Assembly: GCA_010015655.1 (NCBI GenBank)
Contig: ML976658.1
Coordinates: 1,639,427-1,703,426, forward strand
Length of the DNA stretch: 64,000 bases
Direction of reading: 5' to 3'
Origin: Bimuria novae-zelandiae CBS 107.79
Taxonomy: Eukaryota > Ascomycota > Dothideomycetes > Pleosporales > Didymosphaeriaceae
Shown: positions 11,407 to 22,580 of the stretch, piece after piece
Layout of the letters: every line of letters starts with the position of its first letter
How positions within the stretch are numbered: the first letter of the stretch is position 1
Made by a program: the position numbers and the translations under genes
The notes under the pieces: model-generated
Database searches by the model: none
The model's input: the letters and a program-made list of their open reading frames with translations, nothing else
Told to the model about the DNA's origin: nothing

Positions 11407-13800
11407 ATGTCTATTAACGATATTTGTGGCTCTATTGTTGACCCCGTTACTATAGATACTAGTGTTAATAATTGGCTTAATTCTTAATTAGAGGCATTAG
11501 AATTAACTTTGTAACATACTACCCTAATTTAATTAGCATTAGCTAGAGACTCTATATATGCTATAAGACGCCGCAAGATTAAGATATTAAGCTTTAATTA
11601 CTTCTAAGTTAACCTTACTAACAACTAGGCGTTTAACACTTACACTAAGGTATACAATCCTAAAGGGAGGCTTAACTTATAGATCTAGAAGTACGGCGTC
11701 TTACTTAAAAACACGGATAAGAAGATATTTACTTAGTTCTTCTTATATAAACTATGCTATATTAACTGCTTTAAGGCGAAGATCCTTAATATAAGAAAGG
11801 GGTGTAGGTTAGTTACTAGCTATCTTAAGAAACATAAGATCTTTAATCTAAATCGTCGGCCCCTTATAGGGCAGGATAAGATAGATTAGTTCGCGCTTAA
11901 TATATCTTCTTTAGAAAGTTTAGCTACTATTAATACTATGGCGTCTTCCTTTAACGTTGATAAGTTCCATTAACTTTTAGTTAGATAAATCGTTATAAGC
12001 AGGATCCCCTTTGTTAAGCTAGATGCTAAGGAGCTTTGTAAGGTGTTTTAGAATCTTAATTTAGCTACAAAGATGCCTCGCGCAATCCCATCTCGCAATA
12101 CAATAAGGCGTAGGATCTCCGTGGAGTACGCACGTTCGAAGGATGTGGTTACTACCCACCTAGACTAAGCCATCACGAAGATTCACCTAGCCTTCGACTT
12201 ATAGACTTCTAGTAATAATAAGTCGTACAATAGTGTTGTCGCATAGTTTCTTAATAAGAAAAGTAATCCACGAAACTTTCTCCTTGCTCTTAAAGCTATA
12301 AAAGATGCCTATACTAGTAGAAATATTATAGTATCGCTATAGGGGGTTATCTCTCACTAGAGGCTTTAAGACCGCGTAGGATATCTTACCTCTAATAACG
12401 CCGTAGCTAATAATACGGCAATAGATGCTCTAAGGGAGATTTTTAGGGAGAATTAGCTTAACTTTAACCCTAAGTAGTAGCGTATAAGGTGTATAGGGCA
12501 TATCTTTAACCTTGTCGCGAAAGCGCTAATGTTTGGAGCTAATATTAGTGGCCTAACTTAGGCAGAGGAGGTGGCATTTTTTAAGTAATATAAAGCTTAT
12601 AGGACTGTCGGAAAGCTTCGCAATATTATTAAATAGATTAAGAAAAATACCTTAAGAAACGCTAGGTTTATTGCTGCTTAGGAAGTTCATCCTGGATAGG
12701 TGCGATTAGATAGCCTTACAAGACCTTTGTAGTTAATACTTAGTAACGCCACGTGCTAGAATTCTATATATCTAATAATTAAGCGAGCTGTAGTGCTTAA
12801 AGAGGTGCTTAACGACTTTTATAAAGACAAATTACGGTCTCTTAATAATACTAGATTACAGCGGCAAAGTAGTAGCTAGTAGAGTTAATCTATTAGCTAC
12901 TATTAACTAGATCTCCGTCTTTCTATAGCCAAGTAGTAGTAGTTAAAGGAGAATCTTAAGCTTTTTAAACCTCTAAACGAGCTTACTTTGCGCCTCTAAG
13001 GTTATCTTAATAATAGTAATAATAATCCTCGAGAGTATAGTAACATTAGATAGTTATACACTTCGCTAGACAATCTCCTAATAGACCTCGAAGCTCAAGA
13101 ACTTTAAGCACGAACGGATAGAGATATCTAGCTTAAATAGCGTCTTTACAAAGGCTGGGAGACGGCATCGAAGTACTACACCTTGTTTACAGAGTCTCCG
13201 GCCTACACGGTGGCAATCGTCTTAGATCCTACCCGGGGCATGGATTACATCCGTTCTTAATAGGCAATAGAGTATCTAACTTAGCCAGGTATCGCACAAG
13301 GATGGATTAAAGAGCTATACAACTGTAATTATAAGGATAGAATAATACTTAACTAATAAGAGATAGACCTATCTTCTTCTAAGACCACCTAAGCGCTTTT
13401 AAGATAGGAGACCTTTGCGCGAAAAGGTTAAGTAAAGGTAAATAAGAAACAATAGGTAGATAGTAACAAGTTAGTAGAGTACCTTAAGCTCTTTTAGTTT
13501 GCTATTAATGTTCCTCCTTTTATTTAGTGGTAACAGGATAAGTAACAACGACGCTAGCTAAGAGTATCTTAGATAGCTCTTAACGTACTTTCTGCCATGC
13601 CTATGAGCGATAGACCTGAGAGAGCTTTTAGCGGCGTAGGTAACCTTATTATAAAGCCCTGTAATTGTCTTAGTGACGATATTATAGGGCATCACGAGTG
13701 TATGGCTTCATGGGAGAGGGCAGGATTAATCAAGATTAGTAATAACTTTATAGAGGACTTAGACGAATTAGATAATATAGATAAGGAGATATTAGACTAG
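11407..13800 (+). pseudogene. hAT transposase, inactivated by in-frame stops
   Basis: ATG 11407 to TAG 13800 is one frame of 797 codons with no frameshift needed: the motifs at 11590, 12481 and 13597 all fall in it. In order I see a region near 11590-11780 (FNYF ... NPKGRLNL) placed where the BED zinc finger of hAT proteins sits; the core motif RCIGHIFNLVAKALMFG at 12484-12534; and the C-terminal hATC dimerisation domain with SDRPERAFSGVGNLI at 13603-13650. Dozens of TAG/TAA codons interrupt it, largely at expected Gln or Trp positions. Only the last 67 codons (13597-13800) are open. Not functional. Confidence 0.85.
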
Positions 13801-14103
13801 AACTTTACGCGCTGTTTTTTATAGTACTCTTTTCTCCTATATTAAAATACTAAGGCACTTTATTAATCTATTTCTGCTATATTGTTAATAGGGTGTTAAT
13901 GTGTTATCTAGTTCGAGCGCCTGCGTGGCTAAAGTAACAATTCTTAATACTAAAATAGCTGTTAAGATAGATATACTTAATACTAAACGCTAGAATAAGC
14001 TTTTGCGACATCTGTAGCGTCTAATAGTGGAACATAATAAGCTTAAAACGGATGGATTAGATTTCCATGGATTTTGTGGATTTTGCATGGATGGATATCC
14101 AAT

Positions 14104-14122
14104 CCATCCGTGAACATCACTG
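14104..14122 (-). repeat. Right terminal inverted repeat of the hAT element
   Basis: Reverse complement of the left end with two transitions. Preceded from about 14050 by GGATGGATT / ATCCATCC subterminal repeats. Confidence 0.85.
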
Positions 14123-16143
14123 ATCACTTCGACCCTGAACTACCTACTAGGGTAGAAACAGACGCATCAGACGGAGTGATTGCAGGAGTACTATCCCAGG
14201 AACATCCGGATGGAAAAGTTCAACCAGTGGCATTCTACAGTCATGTCCTAACCGGATCCGAACTAAACTGGGAGATCCATGATAAGGAATTGTTTGCTAT
14301 TATTACTACCTTTATTAAGTGGCGCGCAGAACTTGCTTCTACCCGAACTATAATCTAAGTTCTTTCGGATTATCGATCCTTAGAATACTTTATGACTACC
14401 AAGGTCCTTAATGCTCGTCAAGTTCGCTGGTACGAAATGCTATCCTTGTTTAACTTTCGGATCGAATACACGCTAGGTAAAAGCAACGCTAGAGCTAATA
14501 TCCTAAGTCGACGAGAACAATATCTTGCGGACCTTAAGGCTATTCAAAATGACAATCGTAGCCGAGTATTCCTAGGGCCCCATCGACTTGACCCCCGAAT
14601 CAACTCTAACCTGGCCCAGACCTACATTAAGAAGTCTAATGCCGAAGTCGACGTGTTCGCCTTGTTAACTGATGAAGACATTATGAGTCTGGATTCCTAT
14701 TAACTTATTAAAGCCTTGCTACAGGAGAACCGCCTCGGATTTATCACAGAACGCCAGTCCCTACTAGAGAAATATCGGATTCATAACGGTCTTATTCTGT
14801 ATAATGACAGACTGTGCGTCCCTCCTAAATCTATTTTGAGTACCCGCCTCATCCGGGAAATCCATGATTAGAAGTCAACGGCTTATCCAGGTTATACAAA
14901 AACCTACCAGTTGCTCTCTCGAAAGTACTACTAGAAGGGAATAGAAGCTACCTGTAAGCAGTATATACGAAACTGCATTCCCTATTGACGTGCACACCCA
15001 AGGCAGACTCCCACTCCAGGGTTTTTGCATCCGTTACCTATCCCTGATAGGCCTATGCAATATCTGTGCATCGACTTTAAGGAATTTCCTAAAGACAGGG
15101 CCGGATACGATCAGATCATGGTAGTTATCGATTGTCTGTCTAAACAAGTGGTATCTATTCCTTGCCACAAATCGATTGATGCCCGCGAAATGGCTAACTT
15201 GTTCGTATAATAGGTGTACCGATTCGGACACACTCCGGAGTCTATTGTCTCTGATCGAGGTCCTTAGTTTGTTTCCACATTCTAGTCGGAGTTTTGTCGG
15301 ATTATAGGCGTTAAAGTGAAGCTATCTACCGCGTACCATAAAGAGATAGATGGCCAGACAGAAATTATAAACAAGTATATCGACTAGAGGCTACGCCCTT
15401 TCGTATCCTACTACCAGGATAACTGGAGTCCACTTCTACCCCTGATCGATCGAGCGCAGGTTATTTTACCCCATTTGGCTATTGGCATGTCACCCTACCA
15501 GATCATGTATGGCTCCGAACCCCGTTAAAGTTGGGATTGGAATCCTACCTCATTCACCAAGCCCTAGGATCGTTTAAATGTTAAAGATGCTTAATTGCTA
15601 GCCAAACGAATACATGCCGCTTGGCAGCTAGCGAAGGAAAACATAGAACAAGCACAAGACTAAATGCAATCCGTAATTAATCGACACCGTTGCCCAGTTA
15701 ACTAGGAAGTTGGTAATATAGTCTACCTAGACGCTCGCAACCTTGCGGTGTCAAGACCCAGCCAAAAGCTGTCCGACAAGTAGGAGGGCCCTTTTAAAGT
15801 AATAGAACAAGTTGGTTACTTATATAGACTTGAACTTCCTTTAGGGTCCCGAATCCACGATGTCTTTGCTCCGAATCTCCTCTGCAAAGATCCTTAAGAC
15901 CTACTGCCAGGACAAGAAGCTCCGAAACCGCCAGGTGTCCCTATTAATGGAGTAGAGGAATGGGAAGTTGAGGAGATCTTGGCCAGTAAGCTATCCCGAA
16001 ATACCCTTAAATACAGAGTTAAGTGGGTAGGACATAACTTGGATCTGGTATGGTATCCTGCATCAAACTTCATGGGAGCCCCCCACAAGTTAAGAAAATT
16101 TCACGACAAGTATCCGAATCGCCCGGACCTCCAAAGGCATTAA
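14123..16143 (+). pseudogene. gypsy-1 pol fragment: RNase H, integrase, chromodomain
   Basis: One frame throughout. RNase H is at 14126-14420 (VETDASDGVIAGVLSQ; FYSHVLTGSELNWEIHDKE), then the H2C2/integrase region. The integrase core (QYLCIDFKEFPKDRAG at 15060-15107 and the later SIVSDRGP) carries the Asp residues of the DDE triad. A chromodomain lies at about 15952-16110 (EEWEVEEILASK, YRVKWVGH). It ends at TAA 16141-16143. Stops are nearly all TAG or TAA at expected Gln/Trp sites, for example before FVSTF (Gln) and after STF (Trp). One TGA near 14985 fits CGA to TGA. Chromodomains in this group direct integration to chromatin marks; that is family knowledge. Confidence 0.85.
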
Positions 16144-16241
16144 GTCAGTGGATTCACTCATGGGAATAAGGAACAGAGTAGCAGGCCTAAGAGTTTTGAA
16201 TTCTAATAGTACAAGAAAGAAAAGAAAAAAAAAACAAAATT

Positions 16242-16631
16242 CTACTCCTTATCCGAATTGGAGGGCTTAGGTAGAGCACCCTTAAGGGTAGCAGGCGCCT
16301 TCCCCTTCCCCTTCCCCTTTCCCTTCCCCTGACCCCCCTCCAAAGCCGTTCTTATAGTGTTATGAAGATTATTCACTGCCTCCTCTACACGCCGTAGACA
16401 ATCCTCTACTTGTATAGAAGTAGAATGCTGCGCGAGCAGCAATTCCACAGAAGTTAGCCCAGCCTTACCCGCCTGGGTAACCTGTATAATTGTGCCTAGG
16501 TCCTTTGCAGCCTTGTCGAGCGCGGGTTAGAGGTTAGTAGCGTCCTCCCCGCTGGCCCCCTCCCAATCCCGCAAGGCCCTCCTAAAAGTCTGAAATTTAG
16601 ACTCCACGAAGTTGGGCACCTACCCAATCTG
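16242..16631 (-). pseudogene. Antisense reading frame in the 3' region of gypsy-1
   Basis: On the minus strand, opposite to pol, a frame of about 130 codons is broken only by a TAG (16620-16622) and a TAA (near 16527), both of the CAR-to-TAR type. The last 68 codons (16448-16242) are fully open. It encodes VPNFVESKFQTFRRALRDWEG, then a long amphipathic helix-rich stretch (VEDCLRRVEEAVNNLHNTI), then a basic GKGKGKGKGK run and a short acidic end. This looks like a small helical, possibly coiled-coil protein with a nucleic-acid-binding tail. The GK run is encoded by a CCCCTT-type microsatellite. I do not recognise a family. Whether it was ever expressed is unknown. Confidence 0.5.
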
Positions 16632-17258
16632 TCATCGAAGCGGACTAGAATTAGAATCGCCATACTTACAGGGTTGCACTTCTCGTTCTAAGAGGTGCAG
16701 TAGCTACACTTTTTAAGGACAGCTTGGGGAACTTGTAGTCGGGCACGTTGCCGCGACCAAACGCACGCACACAGCGCAGACAGATAACTCAATACGCTTT
16801 TGGAAGCGCTCCGGGAGGAGCGCGGATAGGCATTGTGAACCAAGACAGCTATTAGCAGCACGAACACCTCCGAGACGGTCCTAAATACCTACCGAAGTCG
16901 AATTGTTGTGGGTTAACGAAGAAAGAACTAAGTCCTTAAAACCTACCTTTTTATGCCTCGCTAATTGCGGCTCTGTTTATTTATAGAAAAGAGCGACCCC
17001 TCACCTGCAAACACTTACAAGATTATATTGTATAGGCATGCTACACAATTGCGTAGCTACTCTAAACATGGTCCTGTTCAGGTGGCTACGCGCACAACCA
17101 GCGAAACAAGATAAACGGGAATTAACTAATTAGTAGAGTTATAATTACTACCACAACGTCACTGACTGCGCTGGTTGCCGGAAACAGTAAAAACGCGCGA
17201 AACAATTCACACACGGCACAGATAAGGGACTATCTGCAAGTTATAAAGGAGGGGGTAG
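16632..17258. other. Non-coding 3' region of gypsy-1
   Basis: Between the antisense frame and the LTR. No frame of note. Ends with the polypurine tract that primes plus-strand synthesis in LTR elements. Could contain the promoter and leader of the antisense frame. Confidence 0.5.
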
Positions 17259-17683
17259 TGTAACAGGAACAATCGCTCGTCGACACGAGAACCCTTGGCC
17301 AGTCAAGATAGGATTCGAGATCATCCGAAAACCGACACTCATCCGTATCGGACCAATTTCGGATCTATCAGACCGATGGGGAACTACGGATCCGATTCGG
17401 ACCTATTTCGGATCCATCAGACCGACGGTCAACCTATGGCAGATATGTGCTAGCTAGCCATCTGGGAAGAGGTGTATTTAGAGGAGCTTGGGGCCTTTGT
17501 AGTTCAGTACCTTTTCCGTATCCTTTCGTACCAGGCCTATAGGCACTTAATTCATTCGAGGCTACATTCTTATACACGCACTCCCATATGCCTCTGCTAG
17601 GAGATACGCCAACATCGATCCTTTGAGTGACCTGCGCCGATACATGTGACTTTGTAAGCAGGCAACTGAATGGCTGCGTTACA
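17259..17683 (+). repeat. 3' LTR of gypsy-1 (425 bp)
   Basis: Starts TGTAACAGGAACAATCG and ends GGCTGCGTTACA, a TGTAAC...GTTACA inverted end pair, directly after a purine-rich tract. Contains direct repeats around TCGGATC...ATCAGACCGA (17360-17425). The partner 5' LTR is absent, so no target duplication can be tested. Confidence 0.85.
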
Positions 17684-17713
17684 AGTAGTAGCTTATTAAA
17701 GTTATATAAAAAT

Positions 17714-17872
17714 TGTCACGCCATGGGTGTATGTGACTGACTGAGGGCCTGACGCAGCAGGATCAGGTGACTCTAGGTATATAGCTAACGCTATCCGAGC
17801 GGAGGCTTGGTAGCGATTCGCTTCTTCTTTCATATACCGAATACAACCCCTTTGGTCTCTACGCTGGTAAAT
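17714..17872 (+). repeat. Possible LTR fragment
   Basis: Begins TGTCACGCCATGG and contains a TATA-like GGTATATAGC, reminiscent of a gypsy LTR start. No matching 3' end is found before the telomere-like tract. Treat as tentative. Confidence 0.3.
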
Positions 17873-18040
17873 GGGTTAAGGGTTATCAAGCTTGGGTTAG
17901 GGTTAGGTTAGGGTCGCACAGACGTTGGGTCGAGGCTAGGTTAAGGTTATACTAGTGTGGGTATGGGTTGGGTTAGGTCATGTGACCTATAAGTTAGGGT
18001 TAGGTTAGGGTTATACTAGTGTAGGTATAGGTTAGGTTGG
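17873..18040 (+). repeat. Interstitial telomere-like TTAGGG tract (degenerate)
   Basis: Repeated GGGTTAGG / TTAGGG words with interruptions. The string GTTAGGGTTAGGTTAGGG occurs at about 17896 and again at about 17993, and GGTTATACTAGTGT occurs at about 17945 and 18010, showing a larger duplicated unit of about 65-100 bp. TTAGGG is the telomere repeat of most filamentous ascomycetes. This block is internal, flanked by retrotransposons on both sides. Confidence 0.7.
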
Positions 18041-18195
18041 ATTACTAAGAATTAAAAGAAATAAATTTAATTATCCAGTTTATTTATATAAGTTTTTTTT
18101 AACAGTGTTATTATGATATATAGATATAAATTAATATTAGACTTTTAAATAGTGAAATTTATTTTAGATAAAGAATTGTTAATACGGCAATAGGC
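18041..18195. other. AT-rich spacer before the copia-1A LTR
   Basis: 155 bases of AT-rich DNA, no frame or repeat recognised. Confidence 0.5.
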
Positions 18196-18418
18196 TGTTG
18201 GATCAAGACTTCGTTATAACAATATGGTATTAATTTAATTCTTGATTGCAGATCTATTGTGGTGGGCTATTATAAGAAGTATTTATCGAGCGTGGTTTGT
18301 CCCCTACTAGCCTAATTAGGACTAGCGCAATAAACCATAGGCAAACTACGTAATAAACCATAAGCAAACTATTTAGCGGTAAAAGCCGTAGTAGTGTTGC
18401 GCAGGTTTGAAGCCAACA
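18196..18418 (-). repeat. 3' LTR of copia-1A (223 bp)
   Basis: On the plus strand it starts TGTTGGATCAAGAC and ends GAAGCCAACA, a TGTTGG...CCAACA pair. It contains the duplicated sequence AATAAACCATA(A/G)GCAAACTA (about 18330 and 18352). The internal side (18419-18440) is purine-rich on the coding strand. Confidence 0.75.
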
Positions 18419-21400
18419 CTGGCTATCTTTTCTTTTATGCTACATGTGGCCAGTTTAGCCTAGAACGCTTAAATCTATAATAAAATACAATCTATAATAG
18501 TTGCTAGTTTTCTAACTAGACTAGCGCTAGTGCGCGTCCTCTTAGTGCCTATCTTACTACTCCTTTTACAGACTTACTACTTCTTGCTATTATAATCGTA
18601 CTCTAGGGTATTAATTTTAGCACGATTGACCTAGCCTTGCACGCAAAGCTTAAGCTAGTTATAGTTAATAAGATGCTCTATAGCTAAGTTAGAGCTGGCC
18701 TTAGTTATTAAGTCTGCTAGATTGTCACGTCTATCGATCTAGCAAATGTCCATGAGATTATTGCGCTTATAGGCCTTACGCAGAGCCATAATGTTAATTA
18801 TAAGGCGCTTCTCTTTAGTAGTGCTAAGCTTAATAAGGCAATTATATAAGGAGCGTGAGTTAGTGTACACAACGATAGAGATATTAGGGAGGTTAAGTTA
18901 CTACATAATTATGTTAATTATACCGCTAATTATAATTATAATATTAACTTTATAGGCTATCGCGTAGATCCTAGATGTAAGGACGCTGCGAGTAACGCGC
19001 TTACACTTAATAGATAACTAGTAGATAATATTACTAGTAAACTTAAAGTTACAATTGCTATCTTTAGTCTTATTACCAAGCGTGATCACGAAGCCTATTT
19101 GTAATAATATATCCTTATTATTAGTAAATAATGCGTTAATAAAGGCGTACAGCTTTAAGTTACTTAAGTCTAGTAGGATAAAGTTAAGGCCGCGAGTAAT
19201 ATTCTCCTTTTACTAGATAATGCGCTTATTTAATTTAGTAATTTCTTCTTTTATGGGCTCACTCGCTTGGGCTGCGGCGGCGAGGTCGAAGCTCGCCTTA
19301 GGTTAATAGATTATTGTAATGTAAGCACCTCGAGCGCGCTATTAAATATATAATTACTTATTATTAGCTATTTCTAGCTTCTCGCCTTGCTTCTTCTAGC
19401 GCAGAGTAATGGCGCGATTATTATTATTAAGTTTAATAATATAGCTATTAAAGTTAATTTGCGCGTCTAGTAAGAGAAACTACTTAGGCTTAGCCTTAAA
19501 ACGTAGCTCTTAGTCCTTAAAGTCTGTAAAAGCTTTATTAGACAAACTAAGCGTGTCGTTAGTTTGCATGCTAATAATGCTAAAGCACTTACTATTAGCC
19601 TTACTAATAAGTAGGCATGGATTATAAGTAGATGTTACTATGTAAAGAGTCTTAGTGTGGTGTTTATTATACGTTAACTACTAATAGGCACCTGCTTTAG
19701 CAATGCCGTATAGTAGCTTAATAATAACTATAACTATGTTTATTAGATAACTTTCCTTAAGCTAGGCTAGTATGTCAGCTATAATAGTACGCTGGAGTGG
19801 ATCATCCAATTGCGTATAGGCCTGAGTAATGTCACGGAGCCAGAGGTACATGCCTATCTTTAATAGTAATGGTGCTAAAGCGATAATCACACGCTGGCTT
19901 GCACGCTAAATGGTGGGAGACTATATTAGAATAAGTTTCTTATCGTTATTAGCGTATCCTTAGATAACAAGACAGGACTTCTTATACAGGCGATTAGTAG
20001 TCTTGCCCTTAACTTTATTAATAATGCATAACTTAAAGATACGGACCTTATTATAATAGTAAGGACTATACTTCTCGAAGCAAAAGACACCTTATATTAT
20101 AAGGGCGTTAATCTCTACCTTTATAGATGCTTTAAATAGTTGCCCTAGTATTATAATTTTACTAACTACTCGTAGCTTCTTAGCCAGGACAAGATTATTA
20201 CGCTTACGTTAATTAAGGTTAATTATAGTAGTTATAACTTTATTAGGTTTTAGCTTGTTCCTTAAGCCTTTTAGCCTACCGCGCTTACGCTTAGGCGCGG
20301 GCTCCTTTATAATAGGAGTAAAATTATTATTAGAGCTACTATTATCCTCGTCCTCTGCGGAAGGGGTAATAATAGTCGTATTATCTACATAATACGGGCG
20401 CACTGTAGTGATGCAAAAGGTAACTTGTTTATTATTAATTTTAATAACTATAGATTACTTGTTAACGTGGAGGGCAATTATCTAATACGGGCTAGACTAT
20501 CTATAGTTCTCTTACTAGACCTTAACACTGCTTAAGATAGGCAATAGTAAGATATTAGTTGCGTTAGGACTATTACAAGTTATAAGAGCCTTATTAACTT
20601 AGCGCTTTGCCTTAATCTTGCGTACTTTAGCTATTGCTTTGCGCACTATAGCGCCGCGGGCGGTAATAGATAGCGATGGTAGTAATTTCTTTAACAGGCG
20701 AGGATATGCTCTAAAGACAAGAAGAGTCGGGACAAGTCCGTTAGGACCTGTAGTGTTATTAACAGCCTTGATAGCTATCTGCAAGATATGTTCGAGAGCG
20801 GTTATACGTCCAACGTCTGCAGAGATTACCCTATAAGCACGGCGAATAGGAGCATAATAGCGCTTAACCTTGCTAATTAAATAATATGCTTTTACTAGGA
20901 CTTCCTTAACCTTAATTACAAGTAACGTGGCGTTGTTAATAAACTTGTTAGTAATAAAGTTCTTGCCAACATCTGTCTTAATAACGTTGGGAGGACCAAC
21001 GTACATGTTAATCTACATAGCGCGAAGGAGATCCCAAGTAGTGTTTGCCTAGATATTTAGCATGAATTAAGTAGCTTAAAAAGCTATGGCTTTATTAACT
21101 GCGTGGAGCACTGGTTTCTGATTAATATATATTATATTAATAATAACGCATAAGTTAAAGTCTATATTATTATAAATAGTAAAGCGGAAACGGCCAGGTG
21201 CTTTGCTTTAGATTTAACACTAGTGACAGTACTTATTAATGCGATTAATAATATCCTTATTAATGTCTTTATAGCCTACTTTGCTAAGAATCTTGTGCAA
21301 TTGTCTAGTAGTAGGATAGCTAAAGCGTTGGTAAAGCTAGCGTAGCTTAGTCTTAGTTAAGTAGTAGATAATAGTCTCTTGTTTATTAAGCAGGAGCTAT

Positions 21401-22370
21401 AGATGTCCCTATTTACAGATAATTAGGAATTCTTTGCCACCTTGAACGAGCATATTGTCGATATTATTAAAAAAGATACCATGATAATCTATATTATTTA
21501 AGCAAAGTAGAAATAGTGTGTTAGTTAGCATTACTATAAAGGTAATTATACTAAATAGCGTGCTAACATTAACGTCGCTAAGGGAGAAACACTCTAGATT
21601 ATTTTTAAATTAGATTTAATAACGTCCTGCGGTAGACTTATTAATAACTATAAATAGTTAGATAAGCTACAGCGCCTTTACTTATATCTTGCTAGTAGTT
21701 AAGACACCGGCTGCACTAGTGTTAGGCATAATACCTTAAAAGATATCTGCGCCGTAGCGTAAATTAAATAAAAAGAGTTAAGAGTCTTTATTTACTTTGC
21801 TAGAAATATAAGAATTATTACCTATAATTGCATAAAGTGCGGCAGCGTTATTAAGGCTAGAGACAATAGTATTGCTGTTAACCTTACTACAGGATATAGT
21901 TAAGTAGACTTAGTTAGTAAAATATACTTTAATATTATTATTACTAGTATTATTATCGCTATCGTTGCTGTCTTCAAGCTCTATGCCTTTATAGCCAGCG
22001 AGAAACACTTTATAGCTTAGGGTATTAGGATTATCTTAAGCGTATTAGTTATAGCGTTAGCGATACTCTATGCGCTCCTTCTTTAAGTATTAAGTTAACT
22101 AGCACTTAGGCTACTTGCAGATAAAGTATGTCTTATTATAGTAATTACCTAAGTAGTTTAACTAATAATTATTATTATTAAATCGATTGCCGCGCAATCA
22201 GCCTTAGCCTTAATAGTAGTAGCTATAGTAGTTATTATTTAATAATCCTGTAGCTTGTTAATTATTATAAATATAGTGGCGATTAGTATAATACTGCTTA
22301 TCTACATCTCGTGATAGAAACTAGCTATTAGGATAATAGCTTAACCACATGCTAACTACGTTACGGAGAT
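18419..22370 (-). pseudogene. copia-1A gag-pol, RIP-degraded
   Basis: Recognisable blocks on the minus strand run from high to low coordinate. Gag and a damaged zinc knuckle lie near 22140. The integrase core is at 21006-20599 (TDVGKNFITNKF, IKAVNNTTGPNGLVPTLL), the longest open stretch (135 codons). A basic linker is at 20403-20209. Reverse transcriptase lies near 19920-19800 (RASQRVIIALAPLL, LWLRDITQAYTQLDD). RNase H and the C-terminal part are near 18835-18715 (LSTTKEKRLIINIMALRKAY). The order integrase before reverse transcriptase is that of Ty1/copia. Stops are dense elsewhere. Confidence 0.75.
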
Positions 22371-22377
22371 CTATAGT

Positions 22378-22548
22378 TATCAGATAGAATAAGCTGCGGT
22401 GAGGTCAGATCTGTACAATCGAGCAGGGACCACTTGGCTTGCCACACTAGCAAAATATCCAAAACCAACTAAACACAGTGGACAATATAACAAAAAATAA
22501 TAAATACTATTAAGTTGCATCAACATCTACTTATTATACTATTTAATA
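22378..22548 (+). repeat. copia-2 LTR 1 (171 bp)
   Basis: Begins TATCAGATAGAATAAGC, where TAT is TGT changed by a TpG to TpA transition, and ends ATTTAATA (ATCTAACA in LTR 3). Confidence 0.85.
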
Positions 22549-22580
22549 ATTAAGAGTCTTACTGCCCTAACTAATACAAT

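Larger units (their letters stand above)
10755..14122 (+). mobile_element. hAT-superfamily DNA transposon, RIP-degraded (3.4 kb)
   Basis: Ends are inverted: the left begins CAGTGATGTCCATGGATGG and the right, read in reverse, begins CAGTGATGTTCACGGATGG. Both subterminal regions are packed with GGATGGATT / AATCCATCC words in both orientations, a usual trait of hAT transposase binding regions. Between them lies one long transposase frame. The flanking 8 bases (GGCCCTAT and ATCACTTC) are not duplicates, so either the target site was altered or one end was rearranged. Confidence 0.85.
14123..17683 (+). mobile_element. gypsy-1: 5'-truncated Ty3/gypsy chromovirus with 3' LTR
   Basis: Begins abruptly inside the RNase H domain at the hAT border and runs through integrase and chromodomain to a 3' LTR preceded by a polypurine tract (AAAGGAGGGGG, 17245-17255). 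The 5' LTR, gag, protease and most of the reverse transcriptase are missing. About 1.1 kb lies between the pol stop and the LTR, longer than the simplest chromoviruses need, and holds an antisense reading frame. Confidence 0.85.
18196..22377 (-). mobile_element. copia-1A: minus-strand Ty1/copia-type element, 5'-truncated
   Basis: Reads from gag at high coordinates to an LTR at 18196-18418. The same family occurs on the plus strand at 32432-33069 and 51211-52392 (copia-1B). Stretches such as 22205-22370 (reverse complement) match 32940-33069 plus 51216-51260 with only scattered transitions. The gag end is cut at 22377 by the first copia-2 LTR; the 5' LTR is missing. Confidence 0.8.

Noticed and set aside
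17873..18040. TTAGGG tract considered as a true chromosome end
   Set aside because: It is degenerate, short, and retrotransposon sequence continues on both sides.
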